Assembly (NCBI GenBank): GCA_902792085.1
Contig: CADAYE010000001.1
Location: 62,001 to 126,000, forward strand
Length of the DNA stretch: 64,000 nucleotides
Source of the DNA: an uncultured bacterium
GTDB taxonomy: Bacteria > Cyanobacteriota > Vampirovibrionia > Gastranaerophilales > Gastranaerophilaceae
Reading direction: 5' to 3'
The notes under the pieces were generated by a model. The model was not told the origin of the DNA and did not search any database. It saw only the letters and a program-made list of their open reading frames with translations. The position numbers and the translations under genes are program-made. Each line of letters opens with the position of its first letter. Positions within the stretch are counted from its first letter, which is position 1. This document shows, one piece after another, positions 9,618-18,908 of this stretch.

Positions 9618-10871
9618 ATGATTAAAATCGGAGCAGGAAACTTAAACGAAGTTTTTGAAGAATTAGAAAGAGAAAAGGGTATTTCAAGAGAAGTTATTAT
9701 ATCTTCACTTTGCGATGCAATGGTTGCGGCATACAAAAAACATTTAAGAGTAAAAGAAATTGAAAATGTTGAAGCAATTCTTGATGAACAGGGTGGCGAA
9801 ATCGGTATTTTCAAAGGAAAAACTGTTGTAAAGAAAGTTGAAGACGAAGATAACGAAATTTCATTAAAAGATGCAAAAGAAATTGACGAAGATGTTGAAT
9901 TAGGTGACGAAGTAAAATTGGAAGTTACTCCGGAACAGTTTGGCAGAATTGCCGCTCAGGCTGCAAATCAGGTTCTTACTCAAAGAATCAGAGAAGCAGA
10001 AAGAAATCTTGTTTTGAATGAATTTTTGGATAAAAAAGGTACATTGATTACGGGTATTATTCAAAAAGTTGATGAAAGAAGAAATGTTATCGTAAATATC
10101 GGAAAAATTGATGCAATTATGCCGAGAAAAGAACAAATCCCCGGAGAATTTTATAAGCCCGGCAACAGAATCAGAGTTTTTGTTCTTAATGTAAAAGAAA
10201 CAACAAGATTACCACAGGTAATTGTGTCTCACGCTCATCCTGAAATTGTCAGAGAATTATTTGAACTTGAAGTTCCTGAAATTGAAGACGGTATTGTTGA
10301 AATTAAATCAATTTCTCGTGAAGCAGGTTACAGAACAAAAATTGCTGTCTGGTCAAATGACCCTGAAGTTGATTCAGTCGGAGCATGCATAGGTCCGAGA
10401 GGGGCAAGAATTCAGACTATTGTCAGTGAATTGAAAAATGAAAAAATTGATATTGTAAGATATTCTTTAGACCCTGTTGAATACATAGTCAATGCACTTT
10501 CACCGGCAAGAGTAGTTTCTGTTGATATTATGGCTGATGATGAAGAAGCACACGAAGCATTGGTTGTTGTTCCTGATGATCAATTATCACTTGCTATCGG
10601 TCGTGAAGGTCAAAATGTCAGACTCGCACATAAATTGACGAATTGGAAAATAGATATCAAATCAACTTCTCAAATGGAAAGAGCAGAATCCGAAGCCCAA
10701 AATTATTCTGAAGAACCTCAATACGAAGAAGAAAATGAAGTTGAAGATATTATGAATTCTGAAGAACTTCAGCAGGAAATTGAAGAAGAAATGAATCAAC
10801 AGGCATTAGATGAAGAAGATATGCAAGTTGAAGAAGAAGTTGCAGAAGAATCAGAAGAAAGCGAAGAATAA
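9618..10871 (+). CDS. nusA: Transcription termination/antitermination factor NusA
   Basis: 417 residues from the ATG at 9618, supported by AAAGGA just upstream; an earlier in-frame ATG would overlap rimP. Domains in order: N-terminal RNA-polymerase-binding domain, S1 domain (about 130-200), KH1 with GACIGPRGARIQ and KH2 with SLAIGREGQNVRLA. The last 65 or so residues are an acidic Glu-rich tail in place of the AR repeats found in gamma-proteobacteria. A terminator follows, so infB is not in this operon. Confidence 0.96.
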   Translation: MIKIGAGNLNEVFEELEREKGISREVIISSLCDAMVAAYKKHLRVKEIENVEAILDEQGGEIGIFKGKTVVKKVEDEDNEISLKDAKEIDEDVELGDEVKLEVTPEQFGRIAAQAANQVLTQRIREAERNLVLNEFLDKKGTLITGIIQKVDERRNVIVNIGKIDAIMPRKEQIPGEFYKPGNRIRVFVLNVKETTRLPQVIVSHAHPEIVRELFELEVPEIEDGIVEIKSISREAGYRTKIAVWSNDPEVDSVGACIGPRGARIQTIVSELKNEKIDIVRYSLDPVEYIVNALSPARVVSVDIMADDEEAHEALVVVPDDQLSLAIGREGQNVRLAHKLTNWKIDIKSTSQMERAESEAQNYSEEPQYEEENEVEDIMNSEELQQEIEEEMNQQALDEEDMQVEEEVAEESEESEE

Positions 10872-10887
10872 ATAATAATACATAAGA

Positions 10888-10919
10888 AACGACCTGTCTT
10901 TTGGCAGGTCGTTTTTTTA
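10888..10919. terminator. Terminator shared by nusA and the convergent regulator gene
   Basis: AACGACCTG and CAGGTCGTT form a 9-bp stem with T residues on the plus strand. The regulator gene on the other strand ends 2 nt away, and A residues left of the stem may let it act in both directions. Confidence 0.88.
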
Positions 10920-10920
10920 T

Positions 10921-11592
10921 TTAAACTAAACCTTCCTTTAGCGCTTTAACTGCGGCTTGTGTTCTGTCGTCAACAAGGAGTTTTTGGATAATATTGCAAA
11001 CATGTGCTTTTGCAGTATGTGATGATATTGTTAAAATTTCGGCTATTTCATTATTTGATTTGCCGTCAACGATAAGTTTTAAAACTTCATATTCTCTTTG
11101 GGTAAGGTCTGCGTGCTGATTGCGAAACATCGCACGCGACATTTTTCTTTGCGGAATAAGTCCGCTGTTTTTATCTCTCAAAATCGGTACAGCAAGAGGG
11201 TCTATCCACATTGCACCTTGTTTAATGGTTTTTATAATCATTTTTAAAACATCTGTATTAATATCTTTCATTACATACGCTCGCGCACCTGATTCAAGTG
11301 AATCTATCACTTCTTTTTCGCTCAAATGTGATGTGAGGATTATTATTTTCGCATCCGTATTTAGTTCAAGTATTTTTTTTGTGGCTTCTATTCCGTCAAT
11401 ATCAGGCAAACCGATATCCATAAGTGTCACATCGGGATGTGTTGTACGAAATTTTTCTATGGCATCTTTACCTGATTGGGCTTCAGATGTCACTTCCATT
11501 CCGTCTTTGGGTTCAAATAGCGATTTTAATCCGACACGCATAAGTTTGTGGTCTTCTACTAACATTAATTTTATGGGCGGTGTATTTATCAT
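10921..11592 (-). CDS. NarL/FixJ-type response regulator (orphan)
   Basis: 223 residues: receiver domain (about 5-125) with acidic pocket VEDH, phospho-acceptor Asp in TLMDIGLPD, the conserved Thr/Ser (ILTSH) and Lys in VMKDINTD; then a LuxR-type helix-turn-helix (about 160-215) with LTQREYEVLKLIVDGKSNNE. It should bind DNA on phosphorylation. No histidine kinase is encoded nearby, so its partner is elsewhere. AAGAAGG precedes the ATG. Confidence 0.93.
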   Translation of the reverse strand: MINTPPIKLMLVEDHKLMRVGLKSLFEPKDGMEVTSEAQSGKDAIEKFRTTHPDVTLMDIGLPDIDGIEATKKILELNTDAKIIILTSHLSEKEVIDSLESGARAYVMKDINTDVLKMIIKTIKQGAMWIDPLAVPILRDKNSGLIPQRKMSRAMFRNQHADLTQREYEVLKLIVDGKSNNEIAEILTISSHTAKAHVCNIIQKLLVDDRTQAAVKALKEGLV

Positions 11593-11619
11593 AAAACCTT
11601 CTTTATTTTAATGATGTGA

Positions 11620-11690
11620 TTCTTCGCCTTTGTCATTCTGAGACTTTAGCCGAAGAATCCTATTATTAAACGGCTCAGAATGACTACATT
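11620..11690. repeat. Palindromic intergenic element (GTCATTCTGAG type)
   Basis: GTCATTCTGAG at 11633-11643 faces CTCAGAATGAC near 11679-11689, with GCCGAAGAATCC between them. The same ends recur at 15557. These are REP-like dispersed palindromes. The rest of the 270-nt gap before nadB contains no gene that I can support. Confidence 0.6.
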
Positions 11691-11862
11691 TAATTATTTT
11701 GTAGTCAAGTATGAACCCCAACCTACATTTGTCATTAAAGTAAACTATTATTCAGTGTGGTAATTTTTGGATTTTTATTTTAATGAAAATTTAATAGATA
11801 AAATGAAGTGTTTGGGGTATAGTTATAAAAAGGCAGTGAGGCACTAAGACTATTAATAAAAT

Positions 11863-13473
11863 ATGGAAAAGTTAATATATTCAGCAGTTATAGTAGGGAG
11901 CGGAATTTCAGGTTTATATACCGCATTAAAATTAGCAGAAGAATGTAGGTTGGATGTACCTGCTCAACAAAATAAAATTCTGCTGATAACTAAATCAACT
12001 TTGGGTGAAAGTAATTCATATTATGCGCAGGGCGGAATGGTTGCCGTTTTAAAAGATAATAGAGCGGATAATGTTGAATTGCATATCAAAGATACTCTTG
12101 TTGCCGGTGCAGGGTTAAATGATGAAACCACCGTCAAATTTATCAGCGAAAATTCAGACACGGTTGTAAAAGATTTGCTTGGTTTTGGGGTTGAGTTTGA
12201 CAGAGATGAAAACGGAAATTTCAAACTGACAAAAGAAGCAGCACACAGTGTTCGCAGAATATTGCATTCCGGCGGAGATGCAACCGGCAGAGAAATGGAA
12301 ATTGCACTTGTAAAAGCCGTAAAAGAAAATAAAAATATTGAAGTTCGTGAAAATACTGCAGTTGTTGATTTACTTGTTGAAAATAATATTTGTAAAGGTT
12401 TGATAGTATTTGACAATAATGTAGGTCGGCATTACTATGCCGACAACTATAAACAAATTATTTCAAATGTCGTAATTCTTGCAACAGGGGGATTGGGACA
12501 GATTTATAAATATACGACAAATCCTGCCTGTGCAACAGGTGACGGGTTTGCGCTTGCTTACAGAGCGGGTGCGGTATTAAGAGATATGGAATTTGTCCAG
12601 TTTCATCCGACTGCTTTAGCACTTGACGATAGTGAACATCAAAACAGATTTTTAATTAGCGAAGCAGTTAGAGGCGAAGGGGCAAAACTTTGCGATAAAA
12701 ACGGTTATTATTATATGAAAGATTATGACAAGCGCGAAGAACTTGCGCCTCGTGACATTGTGGCAAGGGCAAATTTTACGCAGATGGAGAAAACAAATTC
12801 GTCCTGTGTTTATCTTGATGCAACAAAACTTGAAAATCCAAAGAAAAGATTTCCTACTATCACAAAAAAATGTCTGCAATCAGGAATTGATATAGAAAAA
12901 GATTTAATCCCCGTATCACCTGTGGCGCACTATTTTATGGGCGGAATAAAGACAGATTTAAACGGCGAAACATCGGTCAAAAATCTTTTTGCAATAGGTG
13001 AGGTTGCTTCAACAGGTTTGCATGGTGCTAATCGTCTTGCAAGCAATTCTTTGCTTGAATGTGTCGTCTGCGCATACAAAACCGCAGAGTATTTGAAAAA
13101 TAATGTTGGTGTTGCTGCGCCGGCCTGCAAATTATGTACTCCACTTGATGTGGAACCGAAATCTTCGATTTCGAAGGGGGGCAATTTTCAAAACCTCAAG
13201 ACCGCTCTACAAACAACCATGTGGCAAAATGTCGGAATTTTCAGAAACGCAGATTCTTTAAATCAGGCACTAAAAGATATTGAACAAATAGAAAATGAGT
13301 TTAATAAGTCTGAATGGTGCGCTAATATTGAAGAATACGAATTGCGCAATATGATTATTACTTCAAAACTTGTAGCAAAATCGGCTCTGCAAAGAAAAGA
13401 GTCAAGAGGAGCGCATTACAGAACAGACTTTTTGCAGACCAATGAAATTGCAAGACATAGTGAAATAAATTGA
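11863..13473 (+). CDS. nadB: L-aspartate oxidase
   Basis: 536 residues. Oxidises aspartate to iminoaspartate, the first step of de novo NAD synthesis. FAD-binding IVGSGISGLYTALKLAEE is at residues 10-27; SYYAQGGM, the active-site HSGGDATGREME and HPTALA match the family. The C-terminal helical domain ends with SRGAHYRTDF. Residues about 423-440 are encoded by a dispersed palindromic element (13131-13184) that the family does not normally have. nadC lies 0.6 kb downstream beyond an XRE regulator; nadA is not in the window. Confidence 0.95.
   Translation: MEKLIYSAVIVGSGISGLYTALKLAEECRLDVPAQQNKILLITKSTLGESNSYYAQGGMVAVLKDNRADNVELHIKDTLVAGAGLNDETTVKFISENSDTVVKDLLGFGVEFDRDENGNFKLTKEAAHSVRRILHSGGDATGREMEIALVKAVKENKNIEVRENTAVVDLLVENNICKGLIVFDNNVGRHYYADNYKQIISNVVILATGGLGQIYKYTTNPACATGDGFALAYRAGAVLRDMEFVQFHPTALALDDSEHQNRFLISEAVRGEGAKLCDKNGYYYMKDYDKREELAPRDIVARANFTQMEKTNSSCVYLDATKLENPKKRFPTITKKCLQSGIDIEKDLIPVSPVAHYFMGGIKTDLNGETSVKNLFAIGEVASTGLHGANRLASNSLLECVVCAYKTAEYLKNNVGVAAPACKLCTPLDVEPKSSISKGGNFQNLKTALQTTMWQNVGIFRNADSLNQALKDIEQIENEFNKSEWCANIEEYELRNMIITSKLVAKSALQRKESRGAHYRTDFLQTNEIARHSEIN
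13131..13184 (+). repeat. In-frame palindromic element in nadB (family with cca copy)
   Basis: About 54 nt with core ACCGAAATCTTCGATTTCG. It matches, with few changes and in the same reading frame, the segment of cca at 20919-20971. Both encode LC-P-PKS-IS-GN patterns. The element is GC-richer than the surrounding gene. Confidence 0.75.
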
Positions 13474-13476
13474 AAT

Positions 13477-13794
13477 TTATTTTTTGATAATATCAATTAT
13501 TTCATCAATTTTAGTTAATTGTTCAATTGAACAAGTTTTTAGTTTTTTATTTATGGTTAATATTGCAGAATTTTTATCACCGGAATGTGGTTCAATTAAT
13601 AAATCAAAAGGTGAAATATGAAATGTATCACATATCTTGTCTATGGTGTCAGCAGTAGGTTGATATTTGCCCTGCTCAATATTCCTTAAACCTTGAATAC
13701 TCATATCAATTTTTGATGAAAATTCATCTTGTGTAAGTCCTAATGAGTTTCTTAATCTTTTAATTCCGTTAGAAATAAGATATAAATAGTTCAT
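13477..13794 (-). CDS. XRE-family transcriptional regulator
   Basis: 105 residues. A Cro/CI helix-turn-helix covers about residues 8-62 (SLGLTQDEFSSKIDMSIQGL then NIEQGKYQP). The C-terminal third is a short helical segment, perhaps for dimerisation. It is convergent with nadB and divergent from nadC. Two palindromes just upstream are good operator candidates, so it may control itself and possibly nadC. Confidence 0.88.
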   Translation of the reverse strand: MNYLYLISNGIKRLRNSLGLTQDEFSSKIDMSIQGLRNIEQGKYQPTADTIDKICDTFHISPFDLLIEPHSGDKNSAILTINKKLKTCSIEQLTKIDEIIDIIKK

Positions 13795-13802
13795 TACTAT
13801 AA

Positions 13803-13858
13803 ATTAAACGATTTAATGAAATATTAAAACTAATTATGTAGGGTATAGAGTACTATAC
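13803..13858. promoter_or_regulatory. Candidate operators for the XRE regulator
   Basis: ATTAAA-CGA-TTTAAT (13803-13817) and GTATAG-AGTA-CTATAC (13843-13858) are perfect inverted repeats 9 and 49 nt upstream of the regulator start. Binding by the regulator is inferred. The rest of the 271-nt gap to nadC holds a short CA-rich simple repeat at about 13870-13898. Confidence 0.45.
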
Positions 13859-14065
13859 ATAATACCCCCTACCCACACACACACACAACAACAACACGTC
13901 CCTACGTTGTATTATAACAGATGTTTTTTAAAAAACCTTAATAATATTTCCATATTAAAATAATTTTACGAATCTTTACAATGTTTTATAATATATTTTA
14001 TATGTTAGTGTAGATACGTTGACATATAAAAATATATTCAGCAGATAAATAAAGAGGGAAATATT

Positions 14066-14896
14066 ATGTTAAGCAGTTTTTATGTGGAAGAACATGTTAA
14101 AAAAGCATTACAGGAAGATATCGGTTTTGGTGATGTTACGACAGAAAGTATTGTCGGTGAAGATAAAATTTTTGAGGCAAAACTGACATCAAGAGTTGAG
14201 GGTATAGTTTGCGGTCTTGAAGTATTTAAAACAGTTTTTAAAATTTTGTCGGATAAAGTTGAAGTAAAACTGTTATTTAAAGACGGCGATAAAATTCACA
14301 AAGGTGATGTTCTTGCACAAATTAAAGGACCGGCAAAATATATTCTTTTGGGCGAAAGAGTTTCGCTAAACTATATTCAAAGAATGAGCGGTATTGCAAC
14401 AGAAACAAGAAAATACCAAGATGCAATAGGTGAACTGCCATGCAAAATTGTTGATACAAGAAAAACCACACCGAATTTCAGAGCGTTTGAAAAATATTCG
14501 GTCAAATGCGGTGGCGGTGCGTTGCACAGATTTAATCTCTCCGATTGCGCAATGATTAAAGATAATCATATTCAGGTTGCAGGCGGGGTTACAAACGCTG
14601 TTAAAACTGTCAGGGCAAACTTATCTCATGCCCACAAAATAGAACTTGAATGTGACACAATAGAACAGGTGAAAGAGGCTTTACCGTTGGGTGTAGATAT
14701 TATTATGCTTGATAATATGGATTTGGAAACCATGCAAGAGGCGGTAAAACTCATTGACCACCGTGCGATTGTTGAAGCAAGCGGGAATGTGAATTTGAAT
14801 ACTGTTCGTTCTATTGCGCAGTGCGGAGTTGATATTATATCTTCAAGTGCGATTGTCGCAAAAGCACCTGCACTCGATTTAGGGTTGGATATGTAA
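14066..14896 (+). CDS. nadC: Nicotinate-nucleotide pyrophosphorylase (quinolinate phosphoribosyltransferase)
   Basis: 276 residues, standard length. Converts quinolinate and PRPP to nicotinate mononucleotide. Seen: GDVTTESI at the N-terminus, the substrate-binding stretch DTRKTTPNFRAFEKYSVKCG, HRFNLSD, IKDNHI, the acidic pair ELECDTIEQ and MLDNMD, and GVDIISSSA at the end. AGAGGGA precedes the ATG. It acts downstream of NadB in the same pathway. Confidence 0.96.
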   Translation: MLSSFYVEEHVKKALQEDIGFGDVTTESIVGEDKIFEAKLTSRVEGIVCGLEVFKTVFKILSDKVEVKLLFKDGDKIHKGDVLAQIKGPAKYILLGERVSLNYIQRMSGIATETRKYQDAIGELPCKIVDTRKTTPNFRAFEKYSVKCGGGALHRFNLSDCAMIKDNHIQVAGGVTNAVKTVRANLSHAHKIELECDTIEQVKEALPLGVDIIMLDNMDLETMQEAVKLIDHRAIVEASGNVNLNTVRSIAQCGVDIISSSAIVAKAPALDLGLDM

Positions 14897-14985
14897 CAAC
14901 TTAACCTAAATTTTTGAAAAAATACTAACTTTATGATAATATTTATTCACAAAGAAAGATTTTACTTTTAAAAAAGGGGAAAAAT

Positions 14986-15543
14986 ATGATTTCAGTAAAC
15001 GATTTTAAGACAGGTTTGACAATAGAACTCGATAACGGCTTATGGTCAGTTGTTGAATTTTTGCATGTTAAACCGGGTAAAGGTTCTGCATTTGTTCGGT
15101 CAAAATTGAAAAATGTAATGACAGGTCAGGTTGTTGAAAAAACTTTCAGAGCGGGTGAAAAAGTTGCAAAAGCAACATTAGACAGACGCGAAATGCAGTA
15201 CTTATATAAAGAAGGTTCTGATTATGTAATGATGGATAACGAAACTTATGATCAGTTGCATGTATCAGAAGTTCAGGTAGGTGAAGGTAAAAAATACCTT
15301 AAAGAAAACATGAATGTAATGATTTTATTACACGAAGGTAAAGTTATCGGTGTTGATATTCCACCTCATGTTGAACTTGAAGTTGTTGATACACCTCCGT
15401 CAGAAAAAGGTAACACTTCTCAAGGCGGTACAAAACCTGCAACTTTGGAAACAGGCGCAGTAGTTAATGTTCCGTTCTTCGTTGCAAACGGTGATATCAT
15501 CAGAGTTGATACAAGAACTAACGAATACTTAGATAGAGTGTAA
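14986..15543 (+). CDS. efp: Translation elongation factor P
   Basis: 185 residues, three beta-barrel domains. [17 protein letters not shown] near residue 26-42 carries the lysine at the tip loop that contacts the peptidyl-transferase centre, and the C-terminus has [20 protein letters not shown] relieves stalling at polyproline. No modification enzyme (epmA or similar) is nearby. It is followed by accB and accC, a common bacterial order. Confidence 0.96.
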   Translation: MISVNDFKTGLTIELDNGLWSVVEFLHVKPGKGSAFVRSKLKNVMTGQVVEKTFRAGEKVAKATLDRREMQYLYKEGSDYVMMDNETYDQLHVSEVQVGEGKKYLKENMNVMILLHEGKVIGVDIPPHVELEVVDTPPSEKGNTSQGGTKPATLETGAVVNVPFFVANGDIIRVDTRTNEYLDRV

Positions 15544-15556
15544 ATTTTTAAAATTT

Positions 15557-15664
15557 TGTCATTCTGAATTTATTTCAGAATCTTAAAATTTTAAAAATAA
15601 TATAACAGATCCTGAAACAAGTTCAGGATGACTTGATAATAGGGCGGGGTACCTGCCCCGCCAT
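15557..15664. repeat. Dispersed palindromic elements between efp and accB
   Basis: GTCATTCTGAA at 15557 and CAGGATGAC ending near 15631 bracket one element. A second hairpin, GGCGGGG-TACCTG-CCCCGCC, lies at about 15643-15662 and is much GC-richer than its surroundings. Both resemble REP-type elements; no T run follows, so a terminator role is unlikely. Confidence 0.6.
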
Positions 15665-15688
15665 TATAAATAATAAAGAGGGATAAAA

Positions 15689-16150
15689 ATGAAATTTGAA
15701 ACAGATTATATAGAAAAACTTGCGAAAATAATTAAAGAACAGGATTTGTCCGAAATTTCTTTAGAAGATGGCGAACAGGCTATTACAATCAGAAAAGATG
15801 TAATAGTTTCTTCAGCACCTGCAGTTGCAATAAGCACACCTGCCGTTCAACCGGTTAGCGCACCTGCATCTGCTCCGATTGAAGCACCATCAGAAGCAAA
15901 AGAAGAAAAGAAATCGGGCACACCGATTACATCACCAATGGTCGGAACATTTTATATGGCTCCGTCACCTGACAGCGCACCGTTTGTTTCTGTCGGCGGA
16001 AGCGTAAAACAGGGTGATGTTGTTTGTATTATTGAAGCAATGAAGATGATGAACGAAATTAAATCAGAAGTTGCCGGAAAGGTTGTTGAAGTTTGCGTTG
16101 AAGACGGACAACCTGTTGAATTCGGTCAGGTTCTGATGTATGTGGAGTAG
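15689..16150 (+). CDS. accB: Biotin carboxyl carrier protein of acetyl-CoA carboxylase
   Basis: 153 residues. The biotin-accepting lysine lies in [10 protein letters not shown]; a Pro/Ala-rich linker (about 47-80) separates the N-terminal helix from the biotinyl domain (about 80-153), as in other AccB proteins. It presents biotin to AccC for carboxylation in fatty acid synthesis. AGAGGGA precedes the start. Confidence 0.96.
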   Translation: MKFETDYIEKLAKIIKEQDLSEISLEDGEQAITIRKDVIVSSAPAVAISTPAVQPVSAPASAPIEAPSEAKEEKKSGTPITSPMVGTFYMAPSPDSAPFVSVGGSVKQGDVVCIIEAMKMMNEIKSEVAGKVVEVCVEDGQPVEFGQVLMYVE

Positions 16151-16189
16151 AAGATAAGTTAAGATAAAGTTTGTGGGTTTGCAGGCATT

Positions 16190-16247
16190 ACAGTTTGGAA
16201 GTTCATTACGAATACATTAATAACCGTAATGAACCTCAAACTCTCAA
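16190..16247. repeat. Palindromic repeat between accB and accC
   Basis: CAGTTTG and GTTCATTACG on the left pair with CGTAATGAAC and CAAACTG on the right, around a 14-nt AT-rich centre. A partial match to its left arm (GTTTGGAAGTT) is seen near 31018. Confidence 0.6.
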
Positions 16248-16289
16248 ACTGAGATTTTAAAATAAATTCAACGACTTGAAAGGGATACA

Positions 16290-17639
16290 ATGTTTAGAAA
16301 AGTTTTAATCGCAAACAGAGGCGAAATAGCAGTCAGAATAATAAGAGCGTGCAGAGAAATCGGGATTCCGACTGTTGCGATATATTCACAGGCAGATGCA
16401 AATTCTTTGCATGTAAGATTGGCCACAGAGGCATTTTGCGTAGGACCTGCAAAAAGTGCCAACAGTTATTTGAATATACCGTCAATTATGTCTGCTGCAA
16501 TGGTGTCGGGGGCAGATGCTATTCACCCCGGCTACGGATTTATGTCCGAGCGTGCCGATTTTGCCGAAATTTGTGAAAAACAGGGTATAAAATTTATCGG
16601 TCCGAGTAGTGAAGCAATGCGCAAAATGGGCGATAAGGCTACTGCCCGTAAAACTATGATAGAAAATGATGTTCCTGTTACTCCCGGGACAGGTATTGTT
16701 AAAACTGTTGAGGAAGTTCAGGAGTTTGCTAATCGTGTCGGTTATCCGATTATTCTTAAAGCAACCGCAGGCGGCGGCGGTAAAGGTATGAGAATTTGCA
16801 GAAGTGATGAAGAAGTTGAAATTAATATGGAACTTTGTCAGTCTGAAGCGAAAAATTTCTTTGGCAACCCTGATGTTTATGCCGAAAAATACCTTGAAAA
16901 TCCAAGACATATTGAGGTTCAGATTTTAGGTGACAGTTTTGGTAATGTTGTTCATTTGGGCGAAAGAGATTGTTCTATCCAAAGACGCCATCAAAAATTG
17001 TTGGAAGAAGCCCCTTCACCTGCTATTGATGAAGAAACAAGAGCGCAGATGGGTGCTGCGGCTGTTCGTGCGGCTAAGGCTATCAATTACGAAGGTGCGG
17101 GAACATGCGAATTTTTGCTTGATCATGACGGCAAATGGTACTTTATGGAAATGAATACAAGAGTTCAGGTTGAACATTGTGTTACAGAAATGATTTCTAA
17201 TGTTGATATTGTAAAAGAACAAATCTATGTTGCTTCAGGCGAAAAACTTCATTATACTCAGGATGATATTCAACTTAAAGGTCATGCTATCGAATGTCGT
17301 ATCAATGCAGAAGACCCAAGAAAAGATTTTATGCCAAATCCCGGTGTAATTTCAGGTTATTTGGCTCCGGGCGGATTTGGAGTAAGAGTTGATTCGCATG
17401 TTTATCAGGATTATGCAATTCCGCCTTATTACGATTCAATGATAGGAAAATTAATTTGCTGGGGCAGGGACAGAAACGAAGCACGCAGAAGAATGTATCG
17501 TGCATTGAAAGAGTATGTTGTGACAGGTGTTGAAACAACAATTCCGTTCCATCAGGCAATTATTGAAGATGAAGTGTTTATAAGCGGAAACTTTAACACA
17601 GGATTTATTGAAGATTTTTATAAGAGAAAAGGCTTATAA
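16290..17639 (+). CDS. accC: Biotin carboxylase subunit of acetyl-CoA carboxylase
   Basis: 449 residues, full length. Biotin-carboxylase N-terminal domain begins NRGEIAVRIIRACREIG; the ATP-grasp domain has KATAGGGGKGMR and MEMNTRVQVEH; the C-terminal domain has RINAEDP. It carboxylates biotin on AccB using ATP and bicarbonate. Its ATG follows GAAAGGGA. It is 139 nt downstream of accB, the gap filled by a palindromic repeat. Confidence 0.97.
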   Translation: MFRKVLIANRGEIAVRIIRACREIGIPTVAIYSQADANSLHVRLATEAFCVGPAKSANSYLNIPSIMSAAMVSGADAIHPGYGFMSERADFAEICEKQGIKFIGPSSEAMRKMGDKATARKTMIENDVPVTPGTGIVKTVEEVQEFANRVGYPIILKATAGGGGKGMRICRSDEEVEINMELCQSEAKNFFGNPDVYAEKYLENPRHIEVQILGDSFGNVVHLGERDCSIQRRHQKLLEEAPSPAIDEETRAQMGAAAVRAAKAINYEGAGTCEFLLDHDGKWYFMEMNTRVQVEHCVTEMISNVDIVKEQIYVASGEKLHYTQDDIQLKGHAIECRINAEDPRKDFMPNPGVISGYLAPGGFGVRVDSHVYQDYAIPPYYDSMIGKLICWGRDRNEARRRMYRALKEYVVTGVETTIPFHQAIIEDEVFISGNFNTGFIEDFYKRKGL

Positions 17640-17669
17640 TCTTTGTGTTGGGCAAGTATGCTTTAATAT

Positions 17670-17675
17670 TATAAT
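17670..17675 (+). promoter_or_regulatory. TATAAT box for a predicted leaderless folC transcript
   Basis: TATAAT ends 6 nt before the folC ATG at 17682, which is where transcription should start. No Shine-Dalgarno sequence is present in between. Confidence 0.6.
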
Positions 17676-17681
17676 TTTGCT

Positions 17682-18908
17682 ATGAAAACTTATTTTGATG
17701 CGGTTAGACTTTTGACTTCTCCAAAGACCTTTAAAATTTCTTTGGGGTTAGAGCGTATGGAAAAAATAATGGAACTTTTGGGAAATCCGCAGGATAAGTT
17801 AAATTGTATTCATGTTGCGGGAACAAACGGTAAAGGCTCTGTTTGTGCTATTGTCAGTTCAATTCTGAATGAAACGGGGATAAAAGTCGGGGTTTATTCA
17901 AGTCCGCATATTTTTAAATATACGGAAAGAATAAAAATTAATGATAAAAATATATCAGATTCTAATTTTGCTCAATATGTTTTTGAAATATCAGAACTTG
18001 CAAATAAAAATAATATCAACTTGACAGAATTTGAAATTTTAACATCTGTTATGTTTAAGTATTTTGCTGATAACGAAGTTGAAATAGTTGTGCTTGAAAC
18101 AGGTCTTGGCGGTCGGTTTGATGCAACAAATATAATCAAAAAGAATTTGTGTTCAGTAATTACTCACATTGATTATGACCATACAGAGCGTCTTGGCAAG
18201 ACTTTAGATGAAATTGCATTTGAAAAAGCAGGAATTATCAAACAAAATTGTCCATGTATAGTTTTGGAAGGCAGAGAAGCGTTTTATGATAAGGCGATGG
18301 AAGTTGGTGCAGAATTGGAGATTGTTTCGCCCCTCCCCCTGACCCCCTCCCCAAAGGGGCGAGGGGATATATTGGCACTCAAAGGAGTTTATCAGCAGGA
18401 AAATTTGTCGCTTGCTCTTGCGGTTATTGAAAGGTGTTTTCCGCAAATTGAACAGGATACAATTCAAAAAGGCTTGCAAAATGTCAAGCATCCTTGCAGG
18501 TTTGAGTATATAAAGGATAAAAATTTAATCATTGATGGAGCGCATAACCCCAATGGAATTTCGGGTTTGATGGAAAGTCTTGATATGTATTATCCGAATA
18601 CAAAGCGCAGATTTATTTTCGGATGCTTGAGAAATAAAGAGTATGAGAAGATGGTGAAGATTTTAACCCTCACTCCTGCCTCATCTTTCGAAGGTAGAGT
18701 AGAACAAGAGGTTTATTTTTATCATTTCAGTCATCAAAATTCTGCCACTTTTGAAGAATTAAAAGCGGTCTGTCCTGTCGGGTGCAAAGAATTGACCAAA
18801 GATACGCAGTTAGATTTTAATGACGGGTATCTGAATATTATTTGCGGTTCGTTTTATATGATAGCAGAACTTTGTGAACTGTTTAAAATTAGTCCAGATA
18901 GTCTTTAA
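17682..18908 (+). CDS. folC: Bifunctional folylpolyglutamate synthase / dihydrofolate synthase family
   Basis: 408 residues, a Mur-ligase-family enzyme that adds glutamate to folates. P-loop VAGTNGKGSVCAI is at about residues 45-57; YSSPHIFKYTERI, GLGGRFDATN, and DGAHNP follow in order. Two stretches look like inserted repeat-derived peptides: about residues 216-228 (PLPLTPSPKGRG, strongly) and 328-343 (LTLTPASSFEGRVEQE, weaker). No ribosome site is seen and a TATAAT box lies 6 nt upstream, so the mRNA is probably leaderless. Confidence 0.94.
   Translation: MKTYFDAVRLLTSPKTFKISLGLERMEKIMELLGNPQDKLNCIHVAGTNGKGSVCAIVSSILNETGIKVGVYSSPHIFKYTERIKINDKNISDSNFAQYVFEISELANKNNINLTEFEILTSVMFKYFADNEVEIVVLETGLGGRFDATNIIKKNLCSVITHIDYDHTERLGKTLDEIAFEKAGIIKQNCPCIVLEGREAFYDKAMEVGAELEIVSPLPLTPSPKGRGDILALKGVYQQENLSLALAVIERCFPQIEQDTIQKGLQNVKHPCRFEYIKDKNLIIDGAHNPNGISGLMESLDMYYPNTKRRFIFGCLRNKEYEKMVKILTLTPASSFEGRVEQEVYFYHFSHQNSATFEELKAVCPVGCKELTKDTQLDFNDGYLNIICGSFYMIAELCELFKISPDSL
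18328..18366 (+). repeat. In-frame GC-rich palindromic element in folC
   Basis: C-rich left part and CCCCAAAGGGGCGAGGGG form a near-palindrome and encode PLPLTPSPKGRG. GC content far exceeds that of the gene. A related inserted peptide (PLSQKEQGHE) occurs in cca at 21070-21110. A further possible, more decayed copy lies at 18666-18711. Confidence 0.7.

Noticed and set aside
13870-13898. CA-rich run considered as a CRISPR-like or phase-variable repeat
   Set aside because: Simple CA and CAA units without spacers and outside any gene or promoter core. No CRISPR array was seen anywhere in the window.
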